A DNA stretch of 45,035 nt from Armatimonadota bacterium (lineage in GTDB: Bacteria; Sysuimicrobiota; Sysuimicrobiia; Sysuimicrobiales; Kaftiobacteriaceae). Positions 7,249-14,509 of the stretch are shown piece by piece. Position numbers and translations under genes: made by a program. The notes under the pieces were generated by a model. The model did no database searches. It was not told the origin of the DNA and saw nothing but the letters and a program-made list of their open reading frames with translations. The stretch lies in NCBI GenBank assembly GCA_020028455.1, contig JAHZOA010000003.1, positions 1-45,035 of the forward strand. The letters run 5' to 3'. Positions within the stretch are counted from its first letter, which is position 1. Each line of letters begins with the position of its first letter.

Positions 7249-7949
7249 CACACGAGTCGCTACGCGACCTGTTGCCGGCCTACGCCCTCGACGCGCTGAC
7301 TCCGGATGAGACGCGAGCGGTCGGTGCGCACCTCGAGACGTGCGAGCTCTGCCGCGGGGAGCTGGCGATGTTGCAAGAAACTGCCTCGCAGCTGGCGGGT
7401 GCGATCACACAGGTTGCGCCGCCGACCCGCCTGCGTGATCAAATTCTTGCCGCCGTCCATCCTCAGCCGCGCGTCATCGCGATTCCGCGCGACTGGGCGA
7501 TCGGGCTCGCAGCGGCCGCCGTCGCAATGATCGTCGCGACGGTGCTGACGGCGGCACGATTTGGTCAGGAGGCCGAGCTCTTGAAGCAACGGATCGCTGC
7601 GCAGGAGCATGTCCTGGCCATTCTCGCCGGTCCAGCGGCGAAAACCACCATGCTGACTGGATCGATCGAAGCCGGCGTCAGGTTTGTGTACGATCCTGCG
7701 CGCGGGGAGGGCGCGCTCGTCGTCACGGACCTGCGCGATCCGGGACGACAGTTGGTCTACCAGCTGTGGCTTGTCGCGGGAGTAGGGCCGGAGAGCGCGG
7801 GCGTGTTCCGACCGGCGCCCGGCCGGCCGGTCGTCATTCCGGTGCGCGCGGATTTCGGAAAGTATCAGGCCGTGGCCATCTCGATCGAGCAGGCGCCGTT
7901 CGGTGCCGCTCAGCCCACGACGACGCCAATTCTTGTCGGCCGGATCTAA
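7245..7949 (+). CDS. RskA-type anti-sigma factor with zinc-binding ZAS domain
   Basis: A 234-aa membrane anti-sigma factor. The N-terminal cytoplasmic domain begins THESLRDLLPAYALDALTPDE and contains the HxxxCxxC motif HLETCELC of zinc-associated anti-sigma domains. One membrane helix follows (WAIGLAAAAVAMIVATVLTAA, about residues 85-105), then an outer RskA domain with a short coiled region (EAELLKQRIAAQEHVLAIL). It should hold the 6664 sigma factor at the membrane until an outside signal releases it. The GTG start overlaps the sigma stop by 4 nt. The outer domain is paralogous to the orphan at 2293. Its stop is one base from the stop of the convergent DUF420 gene, leaving no room for a separate terminator. 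Confidence 0.92.
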   Translation: MTHESLRDLLPAYALDALTPDETRAVGAHLETCELCRGELAMLQETASQLAGAITQVAPPTRLRDQILAAVHPQPRVIAIPRDWAIGLAAAAVAMIVATVLTAARFGQEAELLKQRIAAQEHVLAILAGPAAKTTMLTGSIEAGVRFVYDPARGEGALVVTDLRDPGRQLVYQLWLVAGVGPESAGVFRPAPGRPVVIPVRADFGKYQAVAISIEQAPFGAAQPTTTPILVGRI

Positions 7950-7950
7950 G

Positions 7951-8526
7951 TCAGTAGGCGAGATTGAGGAGCGTGTAGACCACGAGCCCAAGGGTCAGAC
8001 TGAGGGACCAGAGATAGACGGCCAACCGGCCAACCCGCGGATGTGCGGTGTGTCCCACTTCCTCAGGGGGATACGTCAGGCCGACCAGCAGATTGTGCAC
8101 GATCAACGGCACGCTGAGAATCGATAACGCGACGTGCACGACCAGAGTAGGAAGATAAACGAAGGTTCGCACCGTTGGGGGACCGTCGAACGTCTTGACG
8201 CCGCCGAGCGCAACACGCGTGACATACAGGATCAGGAAAGCGCTGATCAATGTGGCCGACAGCAGCATGAACTTTCGGTGTTCTCGAACGCTCCCTGCCC
8301 TGATAGCACGGTAGCCGAGGAGTAGACAGGCAAGCGCGGTCGCATTGATCACGGCGATGAGGTGCGGAGCGATGCCGAGGAGAGCCGCGACGACCTGCGG
8401 AACGGCAACCGGCGGCTCTGAAAGAAGGACGCGGATCAGAACCGCGTAGACGAGTAGGGATATCAGGAACGTGCAGAAGCCAGGAGCGCGACGGACTGCT
8501 TGCGCTAAGCGATTCACACATTCCAC
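7951..8526 (-). CDS. DUF420 / CtaM-like membrane protein
   Basis: A 191-aa protein with five predicted membrane helices. The DUF420 pattern is visible: PHLIAVINATALACLLLGYRAI, REHRKFMLLSATLISAFLILYVTRVAL, VHVALSILSVPLIVHNLL and a C-terminal HPRVGRLAVYLWSLSLTLGLVVYTLL. Conserved His residues lie in helices 2, 3, 4 and 5. Firmicute members (CtaM) assist assembly of aa3-type terminal oxidase. No oxidase gene is in the window, so that role is only a family-level suggestion. The start is a GTG; a second in-frame GTG three codons later is possible. It follows the thiolase gene on the same strand, separated by a long hairpin. Confidence 0.75.
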   Translation of the reverse strand: MECVNRLAQAVRRAPGFCTFLISLLVYAVLIRVLLSEPPVAVPQVVAALLGIAPHLIAVINATALACLLLGYRAIRAGSVREHRKFMLLSATLISAFLILYVTRVALGGVKTFDGPPTVRTFVYLPTLVVHVALSILSVPLIVHNLLVGLTYPPEEVGHTAHPRVGRLAVYLWSLSLTLGLVVYTLLNLAY

Positions 8527-8535
8527 CAGCTGGAC

Positions 8536-8616
8536 TGAGGACCGAGAGGGGACGGAGCCTGAGGGGTCCCCGTATCAGTTTCAGTCGGGGAGAGGCTCCG
8601 TCCTCTCCGGTCCTCA
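8536..8616 (-). repeat. Long inverted repeat immediately 3' of the thiolase gene
   Basis: TGAGGACCGAGAGGGGACGG at 8536-8555 pairs with CCGTCCTCTCCGGTCCTCA at 8598-8616, with an inner TCCCCG/CGGGGA stem. The whole forms a nearly 80-nt hairpin with few mismatches. It starts 4 nt after the thiolase stop codon and ends 9 nt before the DUF420 start. There is no T-run. It belongs to the recurring 3'-end hairpins of this window. Confidence 0.75.
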
Positions 8617-8620
8617 GACG

Positions 8621-9874
8621 CTAGACCGCCTCCACGATCATCGCGATCCCTTGGCCGACGCCGATGCACATCGTGGCGAGCCCATACCGACCCTCGCGCC
8701 TCTGGAGCTCGTGTACCAGCGTCGTCACCAGGCGGGCGCCACTGAACCCGATCGGGTGTCCCATCGCGATCGCGCCGCCGTTGGGGTTGAGCTTCTCGAG
8801 CGGAATCTTTAGTTCTCGGACGCATGGGATGACTTGCGCCGCGAATGCCTCATTCAACTCGATCACATCGAAGTCATCGATCGAGAGACCGGTGCGTTCC
8901 AGTACCTTGCGGGTCGCCGGAATCGGTCCGAGTCCCATGTACGCAGGGTCGACTCCCGCAACAGCCGAGGCGACGATTCTCGCCATCGGCTCGAGACCCA
9001 GCTGCTTCGCCGCCTCCGCTGATGTGACGAGGACGGCCGCTGCGCCGTCATTGATGCCCGACGAGTTACCGGCGGTCACGGTCCCGCCCTTTCGGAACAC
9101 AGGAGGCAGCGCGGCGAGCTTCTCCAGTGTCGAATCCGCACGGGGATGCTCGTCTCGATCGACTATTACCGGGTCGCCGTCCTTCCTAGGGATGACGACG
9201 GGGACGACCTCGTCGCGGAACCGTCCTTCGGCAATCGCCTTCGAGGCAAGCCGATGGCTGCGAAGGGCGAACTGATCCTGCTCCGCTCGGGTGATGTCGA
9301 AACGCTCCGCGACGTTCTCCGCCGTTTCGCCCATGCTGAATGGCTCGTACGCTTCCGCCAGAGCGGGGTTGGTGAACCGCCAGCCCAGCGTCGTGTCGAA
9401 CATCCGGACCTCACCGCGGGGAAACCCAACGGCCGGCTTGGCCATCACGAAGGGCGCGCGCGTCATTGACTCGACGCCGCCCCCGATGAAAACGTCCCCC
9501 TCCCCTGCCTTGATCGCCTGCGCCGCCGACGCGACTGCCTGCATGCCGGAACCGCACAGCCGGTTGACGGTTTGTCCCGCCACCGTGACCGGCAGTCCGG
9601 CCAGCAGGAGCGCCATGCGCGCGACGTTACGGTTGTCCTCGCCAGCCTGGTTGCCGGCTCCAAAGATGACATCGTCAATCCGGTTGGGATCCAGCGCGGT
9701 GCGCCGGACGAGCTCACGAATGACGTGAGCCGCGAGATCGTCCGGACGGACGTCTCGCAACACGCCGTTGTACCGGCCGACGGGCGTGCGAACGGCGTCG
9801 ACAATGACAGCCTGAACTGCGGTCGTGGGTCGTCGGTCGTTGGTCGTAGGAAATACCTCCTCGACTGCTCCCAT
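8621..9874 (-). CDS. Acetyl-CoA acetyltransferase / 3-oxoadipyl-CoA thiolase
   Basis: A thiolase that cleaves 3-oxoacyl-CoA with free CoA, or condenses two acetyl-CoA. The nucleophilic Cys is in [11 protein letters not shown], the GHP box is [14 protein letters not shown], and the second Cys is in [10 protein letters not shown]. The typical N-terminus [15 protein letters not shown] begins only after 20 unusual residues ([20 protein letters not shown]). Those residues are encoded by a strong ribosome-like GAGGAGG followed by a heptamer array, so the repeat seems to have displaced the original start. Upstream neighbours are PaaG- and PaaF-like crotonases, which makes the PaaJ/PcaF reaction (3-oxoadipyl-CoA to succinyl-CoA and acetyl-CoA) plausible. 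A general acetyl-CoA thiolase remains possible. Confidence 0.9.
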   Translation of the reverse strand: MGAVEEVFPTTNDRRPTTAVQAVIVDAVRTPVGRYNGVLRDVRPDDLAAHVIRELVRRTALDPNRIDDVIFGAGNQAGEDNRNVARMALLLAGLPVTVAGQTVNRLCGSGMQAVASAAQAIKAGEGDVFIGGGVESMTRAPFVMAKPAVGFPRGEVRMFDTTLGWRFTNPALAEAYEPFSMGETAENVAERFDITRAEQDQFALRSHRLASKAIAEGRFRDEVVPVVIPRKDGDPVIVDRDEHPRADSTLEKLAALPPVFRKGGTVTAGNSSGINDGAAAVLVTSAEAAKQLGLEPMARIVASAVAGVDPAYMGLGPIPATRKVLERTGLSIDDFDVIELNEAFAAQVIPCVRELKIPLEKLNPNGGAIAMGHPIGFSGARLVTTLVHELQRREGRYGLATMCIGVGQGIAMIVEAV

Positions 9875-9910
9875 TGTAGCCTACGACCTACGACCCACGA
9901 CCTACGACCG
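9821..9910. repeat. Inverted heptamer array (GGTCGTN)4 ... (CCTACGA)4
   Basis: The left arm is GGTCGTG GGTCGTC GGTCGTT GGTCGTA (9821-9848). The right arm is CCTACGA CCTACGA CCCACGA CCTACGA (9880-9907). They are separated by 31 bp and together form a long imperfect hairpin. The right arm ends against the paaG stop codon (9911). The left arm lies inside the extended thiolase N-terminus, just after a GAGGAGG ribosome-like sequence. Confidence 0.85.
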
Positions 9911-10690
9911 TCATTCTCCTTTGAATCGTGGGGTGCGTTTTTCAAGAAACGCGGCGACGCCCTCACGGTGATCGGTGGTGCGTCCGGCCGCTTCCTGTGT
10001 CAGCGCTTCATAGTCGAGCGCGGTCTCAATATCAGTGTACAGGTTATGGTAGAGGGCGCGCTTGATCAGACCGTACGCTTTGGTGGGACCGGCCGCCAGC
10101 CGGCTCGCGATCGCGCGTGCTTTGTCCAGGAGCTGATCCGCGGGCACGACCCAGTTCACGAGGCCAACTCGCTGCGCATCAGCGGCAGACAGGGGCTCAG
10201 CCAGGTAGCAAAGCTCAAACGCTTTCCCGAGCCCGACGAGACGCGGGAGCAGGTACGTACTCCCTGAATCCGGTATGAGGCCAACGCGCGCGAACACTTC
10301 AATGAATGAAGCGCCCTCCGACGCAATCCGCAGGTCGCACGCCAGCGCCAGGCTGCATCCCGCTCCGGCGGCAACGCCGTTCATGGCCGCGAGCACGGGT
10401 TTCTCGATGGAGAGAAGCTTTGCGATGATGGGATTGTAGCGCCGGCGCAGGCTCTCGACAAACGAAAACGACGACGTCTCCGCCCGGTCGCGGAGATCCT
10501 GTCCGGAGCAGAATCCGCGGCCCGCACCCGTGATCATGATGGCCCGAACCGACGCATCGCGCTCTGCGTCCCGCAGCGCCTCCTGCACCTCCGTGGACAT
10601 TGTGGCATTGAACGCATTCAACACATCGGGCCGGTTCAAGGTAAGCGTCATCACGCTGTCTGCCTTGTCCACGAGAATGGTGTCGGGCAT
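9911..10690 (-). CDS. paaG: PaaG-like enoyl-CoA hydratase/isomerase (1,2-epoxyphenylacetyl-CoA isomerase type)
   Basis: A crotonase-fold enzyme. The track start (10738) is replaced by the ATG at 10690, which follows GTTGGAGGAGTTT; the upstream extension only translates a repeat. PaaG-typical segments are TGAGRGFCSGQDLRDR, MNGVAAGAGCSLALACDLRIA, FARVGLIPDSGSTYLLPRLVG and AAGRTTDHREGVAAFLEKRTPRFKG. The D in GLIPDSGS matches the Asp of the PaaG isomerases rather than the second Glu of hydratases. PaaG turns ring-epoxidised phenylacetyl-CoA into an oxepin. The epoxidase (PaaABCDE) and PaaZ are not in the window, so the substrate is inferred from similarity and from the neighbouring PaaF-like and thiolase genes. 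Confidence 0.82.
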   Translation of the reverse strand: MPDTILVDKADSVMTLTLNRPDVLNAFNATMSTEVQEALRDAERDASVRAIMITGAGRGFCSGQDLRDRAETSSFSFVESLRRRYNPIIAKLLSIEKPVLAAMNGVAAGAGCSLALACDLRIASEGASFIEVFARVGLIPDSGSTYLLPRLVGLGKAFELCYLAEPLSAADAQRVGLVNWVVPADQLLDKARAIASRLAAGPTKAYGLIKRALYHNLYTDIETALDYEALTQEAAGRTTDHREGVAAFLEKRTPRFKGE

Positions 10691-10706
10691 AAACTCCTCC
10701 AACTCC

Positions 10707-10770
10707 GGTCGTAGGTCGTCGGTCGTGGGTGGTGGCAACTGCTCTTCCTACGACCTACGACCCATGACCG
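10707..10770. repeat. Second inverted heptamer array, same family as 9821-9910
   Basis: GGTCGTA GGTCGTC GGTCGTG (10707-10727) is followed by a spacer and CCTACGA CCTACGA CCCATGA CC (10747-10769). It uses the same unit and the same inverted arrangement as the array 0.8 kb away. It fills the gap between the PaaF-like stop (10776) and the PaaG ribosome site. Confidence 0.85.
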
Positions 10771-10775
10771 CCCTT

Positions 10776-11549
10776 TTACTTTCCCTTGAATTCGGGCTTC
10801 CGCTTATTGAGAAAGGCCTCGATGCCCTCGTCTTTGTCCTGTGTGCTGAATAAGAGGTAGAACAGCCTGCGCTCGTGATCGAGTCCGGTCTCGAGCGGCG
10901 AGTCCAACGACTTCAAGATGGCTTCCTTGGCGAGTCGCACGGCCACCGGCGCCTTTTCCGCGATTTCCCGCGCGAGCGCCCTGGCTTCATCCATCAGCAT
11001 CTCACCGGGCACAACCCGGTTCACGAGCCCCCATTCGTACGCCACCTGGGCTGTGATCTGTCTACCGGTAAGGATGAGCTCCATTGCCCGGTACTTCCCT
11101 ACCGCCCTCGGCAGGCGCTGCGTCCCGCCCGCCCCCGGCATCAGTCCGAGGTTGATCTCAGGTTGACCGAAGCGCGCGGCCTCGGCGGCGAGGATGATGT
11201 CGCACAACATGGCGAGCTCGCATCCGCCGCCCAGGCAAAACCCGTTGACGGCCGCGATGATCGGCTTACTGATCTTGCGGATGTGTTCCCACTGTTGAAA
11301 GCGGTACTGGTTGAGCATCGTCACAGGAGTCGCGCCGCGAAACTCATTGATGTCGGCTCCCGCGGCAAACGCCCGCCCGGCACCGGTCAGGATGACGCAA
11401 CGGACGGCATCGTCTCGGTCGTACCCTTCGAGCGCATCTACTAGCTCGTCCATCGTCGCCCGGTTAAGCGCGTTGAGGACCTGCGGACGGTTCAGCGTGA
11501 CGACGGCGACGCGGTCCTCGGCGCTGACGACGATGTTCTCGTAGGCCAT
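10776..11549 (-). CDS. paaF: Enoyl-CoA hydratase, PaaF-like
   Basis: A 257-aa crotonase. Both catalytic glutamates of classical enoyl-CoA hydratases are in place: NGFCLGGGCELAMLCD and FGQPEINLGLMPGAGGTQRLPR. The oxyanion-hole region is AGAGRAFAAGADINEF in the usual form (TGAGRAFAAGADI). It adds water across 2,3-enoyl-CoA; in phenylacetate degradation this would be 2,3-dehydroadipyl-CoA. It starts 6 bp after the stop of the preceding crotonase with GAGGG in the gap. A general fatty-acid beta-oxidation role is equally compatible with the sequence alone; the PaaF assignment rests on the neighbours. Confidence 0.82.
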   Translation of the reverse strand: MAYENIVVSAEDRVAVVTLNRPQVLNALNRATMDELVDALEGYDRDDAVRCVILTGAGRAFAAGADINEFRGATPVTMLNQYRFQQWEHIRKISKPIIAAVNGFCLGGGCELAMLCDIILAAEAARFGQPEINLGLMPGAGGTQRLPRAVGKYRAMELILTGRQITAQVAYEWGLVNRVVPGEMLMDEARALAREIAEKAPVAVRLAKEAILKSLDSPLETGLDHERRLFYLLFSTQDKDEGIEAFLNKRKPEFKGK

Positions 11550-11555
11550 GATCCC

Positions 11556-12377
11556 TCAGCGACGCCGCTTTCTCGCTCGGCGCGTTTCTTTCGACTGACG
11601 GCGGAACTTCTCGTAGCGCACCGGGCGCTTCTGCCGAAACGCCTCGAGCCCTTCCGCCACTTCCTGTGAGCCGGCGTGCAGGGTGAGCCAGTCGCGCGCG
11701 TGTCCCACGGTGAGATGCCAGCTGAGGTCGCGCCAGAAGTTCAGTTGCTGCTTGGTGTAGCGAGTGACCTCGGGCAGTTTGTCGGTTAATTTCTTCGCCA
11801 GCGCGTCGACGGCGCGGTCGAGCTCCGCCCGCGGCACAACCTGGTTCACGAGTCCCCACTCGAGCGCCTTGCTCGCAGGGATCTCCTCACACAAGAAGAT
11901 GATCTCCCGCGCGCGCCGGTCGCCGACGATGAGGGGGAGCCACTGTGTTGCTCCGGCCGCCGGGACGCTGCCGCGCGCGGGTCCGACATGCCGGATGATA
12001 ATGTCGTCGGCGGCCACGGCCAGGTCGCACGCGATGTTGAACTCGTTGCCCCCGCCGACCACCATGCCGTTCAGCCGCGCGATGGTTGGTTTGCCGATAT
12101 TCCGGAGCCGCTCTTGAGCCTCGATGAAGACCCCCATCCACTTCCAGTAATCGCGGGGGCGCTGCAGGAACTGTTCCTGTTCATTGAGATCCGCGCCGGT
12201 GCAGAACGCCCGCTCGCCTGCGCCGGTCAGAACGAGCACAGCCACCGCGTCGTCCCACGACGCGTCCTCAAACGCGCGGCTCATCTCTCGCAGCGTTGCG
12301 AAATTCAGCGCATTGTAGACCTGTGGCCGGTTGATCGTGACGCGGGCGACCGGCGGATGCTTCTCGTAGAGAATCAC
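11556..12377 (-). CDS. Crotonase-family protein, MenB-like variant
   Basis: A 273-aa crotonase that differs from its two neighbours. TGAGERAFCTGADLNEQEQF and NGMVVGGGNEFNIACDLAVAADD are typical of the fold. HVGPARGSVPAAGATQWLPLIVGDRRAREIIFLCEEIPASKALEWGLVNQVVP resembles the DHNA-CoA synthase (MenB) region GPKVGSFDGG...VGHKKAREIWYLC more than the hydratases. The catalytic chemistry is uncertain because the residue at the second Glu position is not Glu. No menaquinone genes are near, so it is probably a CoA-ester lyase or hydratase in the same catabolic operon. The C-terminus is strongly basic (RRARKRRR). The start overlaps the EthD-like stop by 4 nt. Confidence 0.78.
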   Translation of the reverse strand: MILYEKHPPVARVTINRPQVYNALNFATLREMSRAFEDASWDDAVAVLVLTGAGERAFCTGADLNEQEQFLQRPRDYWKWMGVFIEAQERLRNIGKPTIARLNGMVVGGGNEFNIACDLAVAADDIIIRHVGPARGSVPAAGATQWLPLIVGDRRAREIIFLCEEIPASKALEWGLVNQVVPRAELDRAVDALAKKLTDKLPEVTRYTKQQLNFWRDLSWHLTVGHARDWLTLHAGSQEVAEGLEAFRQKRPVRYEKFRRQSKETRRARKRRR

Positions 12378-12676
12378 CGCGCGAGGTCTACGTAGAGCAT
12401 CGTCACGAGGCCGGGTGCGAACGATTGCAGGTCTGCCCCGGCCGCCCGGCCTTCAGGGGAACGCAGCGCAGTCTTCAATGCATCCATGTTCTCGAAGTAC
12501 ATCTCCGCGATCTGATAGTATGGCGCCTCACCGCCGATGGCGCCGGTGATCTTCCCTGTCTCGACGTTCCGCAGGCCGGGCCACTTCTTGACCAGGGGGA
12601 TATGAGTCTCAGTGTAGTGGCGGTCGAAATTCCCCGGATCGCTGGGCTTCGTGAATAAGGCGACGAGCTTCACCAT
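12374..12676 (-). CDS. EthD family protein (ferredoxin-like dimeric barrel)
   Basis: A 100-aa protein. The EthD pattern is clear: MVKLVALFTKPSDPGNFDRHYTETHIPLVKKWPGLRN, then YYQIAEMYFENMDALKTALRSPEGRAAGADLQSFAPG. The conserved His of the HxPL segment (THIPLV) is present. Family members are small alpha-beta barrels linked to degradation of ethers or aromatics, usually of unknown catalysis. It is first in the CoA-ester operon and overlaps the next gene by 4 nt. CGGAGGTATCG gives a strong ribosome site. Confidence 0.85.
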   Translation of the reverse strand: MVKLVALFTKPSDPGNFDRHYTETHIPLVKKWPGLRNVETGKITGAIGGEAPYYQIAEMYFENMDALKTALRSPEGRAAGADLQSFAPGLVTMLYVDLAR

Positions 12677-12693
12677 CGATACCTCCGTGATTC

Positions 12694-12720
12694 GTGAGTG
12701 GTGAGCGACTCACCATTCAC
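12694..12720. repeat. Palindrome 3' of SPOR gene
   Basis: GTGAGTGGTGAG - CGA - CTCACCATTCAC forms a 12-bp stem with one mismatch and a 3-nt loop. The left arm is flanked by a further GTGATTC unit, suggesting a heptamer origin. It lies between the SPOR stop (12726) and the EthD-like ribosome site. Confidence 0.75.
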
Positions 12721-12725
12721 GGTGG

Positions 12726-13274
12726 TTAGGGTAGTATGAGCACGTCATATCCCCTCTCGCGCAATTGCTGGGCGAGCTGCACGGCGTTGTCACGATCGCC
12801 GAACGCGCCGACCTGGACTTTGAACAGACCGCCCGACTGGTTGATGTAAGCCTCAAACCCAGCTCCCCGCAGCTCTTCTGCGCGGGCCGCGGCGTTCTCG
12901 CGCTTGATGAATGCGCCGACCTGTACGCGGTACACCACACCGCTCGGGGGAGCGGCCTGGGGTGGCTGCGGCCGTGGTGACGGCCGAGGCGCGGGCTCCG
13001 GTTGTGGTGGCGGAGACGGCGTCGGAGCCGGCTCTGGTTTGGGCGCGGGCTCTGGCGCGGGCTGGGGTGCCGGCGCGGGTCGCGCAGGCTCAGGTTGGAC
13101 CGGCGCCAGTGGGGGCGCGGGCTCGGGACTTGGTCGCGGCACCGGGCGGACCAGTGGCCGCGGCGCCGACGCCGTCGGCGCAAGAAAGGCGCGGCCACCC
13201 ACATACCCGACGAGGACCGCGATGGCGAAGAGTCCCACGATCGCGAGCGCGATGACTGCGGCCTGGCAGCGCAT
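12726..13274 (-). CDS. SPOR-domain protein with Pro-rich linker
   Basis: A 182-aa protein. The N-terminal membrane helix is about residues 7-27 (VIALAIVGLFAIAVLVGYVGG). A long Pro/Ala/Glu-rich linker (PAPAPQPAPEPAPKPEPAP) follows, then a C-terminal SPOR domain of about 70 residues (VVYRVQVGAFIKRENAAARAEELRGAGFEAYIN...FKVQVGAFGDRDNAVQLAQQLRERGYDV). SPOR domains bind denuded septal peptidoglycan, so it should sit at division sites or wherever amidases act. Its ATG directly follows the stop of the PilZ gene. The linker is long enough to span the periplasm into the wall. Confidence 0.92.
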   Translation of the reverse strand: MRCQAAVIALAIVGLFAIAVLVGYVGGRAFLAPTASAPRPLVRPVPRPSPEPAPPLAPVQPEPARPAPAPQPAPEPAPKPEPAPTPSPPPQPEPAPRPSPRPQPPQAAPPSGVVYRVQVGAFIKRENAAARAEELRGAGFEAYINQSGGLFKVQVGAFGDRDNAVQLAQQLRERGYDVLILP

Positions 13275-14357
13275 TCAGTTCCCCAGTTTCCGCAACCGCG
13301 CAACCTCTTCGGGCGAAAGCCCGGTGAAGTATATGCCGTGTACGAACTCGCCGTCGCTCCCCGGCTCGACCCGGACAATTTCGCCCTGCACGGTCAGCGG
13401 GCCATCCGGCAGGTGCACGGTCACGCGGACCCGTTCCCACTGCCCGAGTTCGATAGGAAGGACCAGACGGAGGCCGCGGATGCTGGCATCGATTCCTCTC
13501 CCGGCGATCTGAGCGCCTCCTTGCTCAATGCGCTCCACGTCCGCCCGGGCATTTCGGAGTGGAATGCGCGGACTGCGTCTGCTGGCAATGGTCACCGTGC
13601 TCGGTAGTGCGACGGCCACCCGGCCCTGGTGTAGCGCACGCACCGTGGTGTCGAACCCGTATTTCGATACACGACCTCGGTAGAAAATCGTCAGCCGCTC
13701 GCCGGGCGAGACCGAGAGAGTTTCCTTCAAACGTGTCGGCACTCGGATCAGCAGCTGGTTCCCGTCAATGGCGACCACGGTGCTGGCGTAGATGCCGGCG
13801 TGCGCCCCGCCGATCTCGATCTCCAGCGGTTGGTTCGCTGTGAGAGGCTCGACGAGTGCCACACGGCCGCCGCCCGCGTCACCGACCATCGCGGCCACCC
13901 CACCTGCAGGCCGCGCGGCCTCCAGGTCCGCCACAAGTTCTCGAAGCACATTTTCTCGCCAGATTCCACATTCAGGGTGATTGACTCGGTCGCAGGTGCT
14001 GACAGAGCGCGGCGCGATGTGAGGGCACAGGTCGTCGATCGTCCGGCAGTATCCGTACTGATGCAGATAATGCTCAAACTCTTCCTCGTCCTCATATAGC
14101 CAGGCGGGAATCTCGGTGTCTTCTGATGGCGGCGAGAATCGGTCGTGGCCTCTCCCGAAATGCCGGATCACCCAGCGGACGGAGACGTCTTCGCCAACGG
14201 TCTGAAGAAACCGTTGAATATCAGGATACCCCGCGCGCTCCACCCGTCGCATCCGTTCCACGGAGCGGCGGTGGAGCGATTTGCAGATTGGACACCCTTC
14301 GCGTTCGCGTCGCGCCTCGCCGCTTTCGTCTATAGGCACCGGCCAACCTCGGAGCAA
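13275..14357 (-). CDS. PilZ-domain protein with N-terminal Cys/His-rich region
   Basis: A 360-aa protein. The C-terminal third is a PilZ c-di-GMP receptor: SRRSPRIPLR supplies the RxxxR motif and DASIRGLRLVL the [DN]xSxxG motif. Before it is a YcgR-like beta domain (about residues 165-255: LLIRVPTRLKETLSVSPGERLTIFYRGRV). The N-terminal 150 residues are unlike standard YcgR proteins and hold CPICKSLHRR, a CPH, and STCDRVNHPECGIW, possibly a metal site. I do not recognise that region. It probably reports c-di-GMP to the envelope or pilus machinery encoded next door. Its gene is immediately followed by the SPOR gene with no gap. Confidence 0.85.
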   Translation of the reverse strand: MLRGWPVPIDESGEARREREGCPICKSLHRRSVERMRRVERAGYPDIQRFLQTVGEDVSVRWVIRHFGRGHDRFSPPSEDTEIPAWLYEDEEEFEHYLHQYGYCRTIDDLCPHIAPRSVSTCDRVNHPECGIWRENVLRELVADLEAARPAGGVAAMVGDAGGGRVALVEPLTANQPLEIEIGGAHAGIYASTVVAIDGNQLLIRVPTRLKETLSVSPGERLTIFYRGRVSKYGFDTTVRALHQGRVAVALPSTVTIASRRSPRIPLRNARADVERIEQGGAQIAGRGIDASIRGLRLVLPIELGQWERVRVTVHLPDGPLTVQGEIVRVEPGSDGEFVHGIYFTGLSPEEVARLRKLGN

Positions 14358-14421
14358 ACCGCAGAATCACCCTTTATCTATCCTGTGCCCCTGTTCCTGG
14401 GTCATAAGATCGTGCCATCCC

Positions 14422-14509
14422 CATTCGACTCGCCCGCTTTGCGGGCTCACTCATGGCCTTCGGCCACTCCGAGTCGAATGCCCTGAGCGAGCGTTAGCGA
14501 GTCGAAGGG
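14422..14509. repeat. TTCGACTCGC palindromic repeat
   Basis: CATTCGACTCG (14422-14432) pairs with CGAGTCGAATG (14470-14480), enclosing GC-rich sub-hairpins (GCCCGCtttGCGGGC). A second unit CCCTgagcgagcgttagcgagtcgaAGGG follows at 14481-14509. The second unit overlaps the end of the flippase-like gene. The same family recurs at 44116-44181. Confidence 0.8.

Noticed and set aside
9821-10770. Heptamer arrays as a CRISPR array
   Set aside because: Units are 7 bp with no spacers and are inverted around a short gap; no cas genes are in the window.
11556-12377. True MenB (menaquinone synthesis)
   Set aside because: Only part of the sequence resembles MenB, other men genes are absent and the operon is CoA-ester catabolism.
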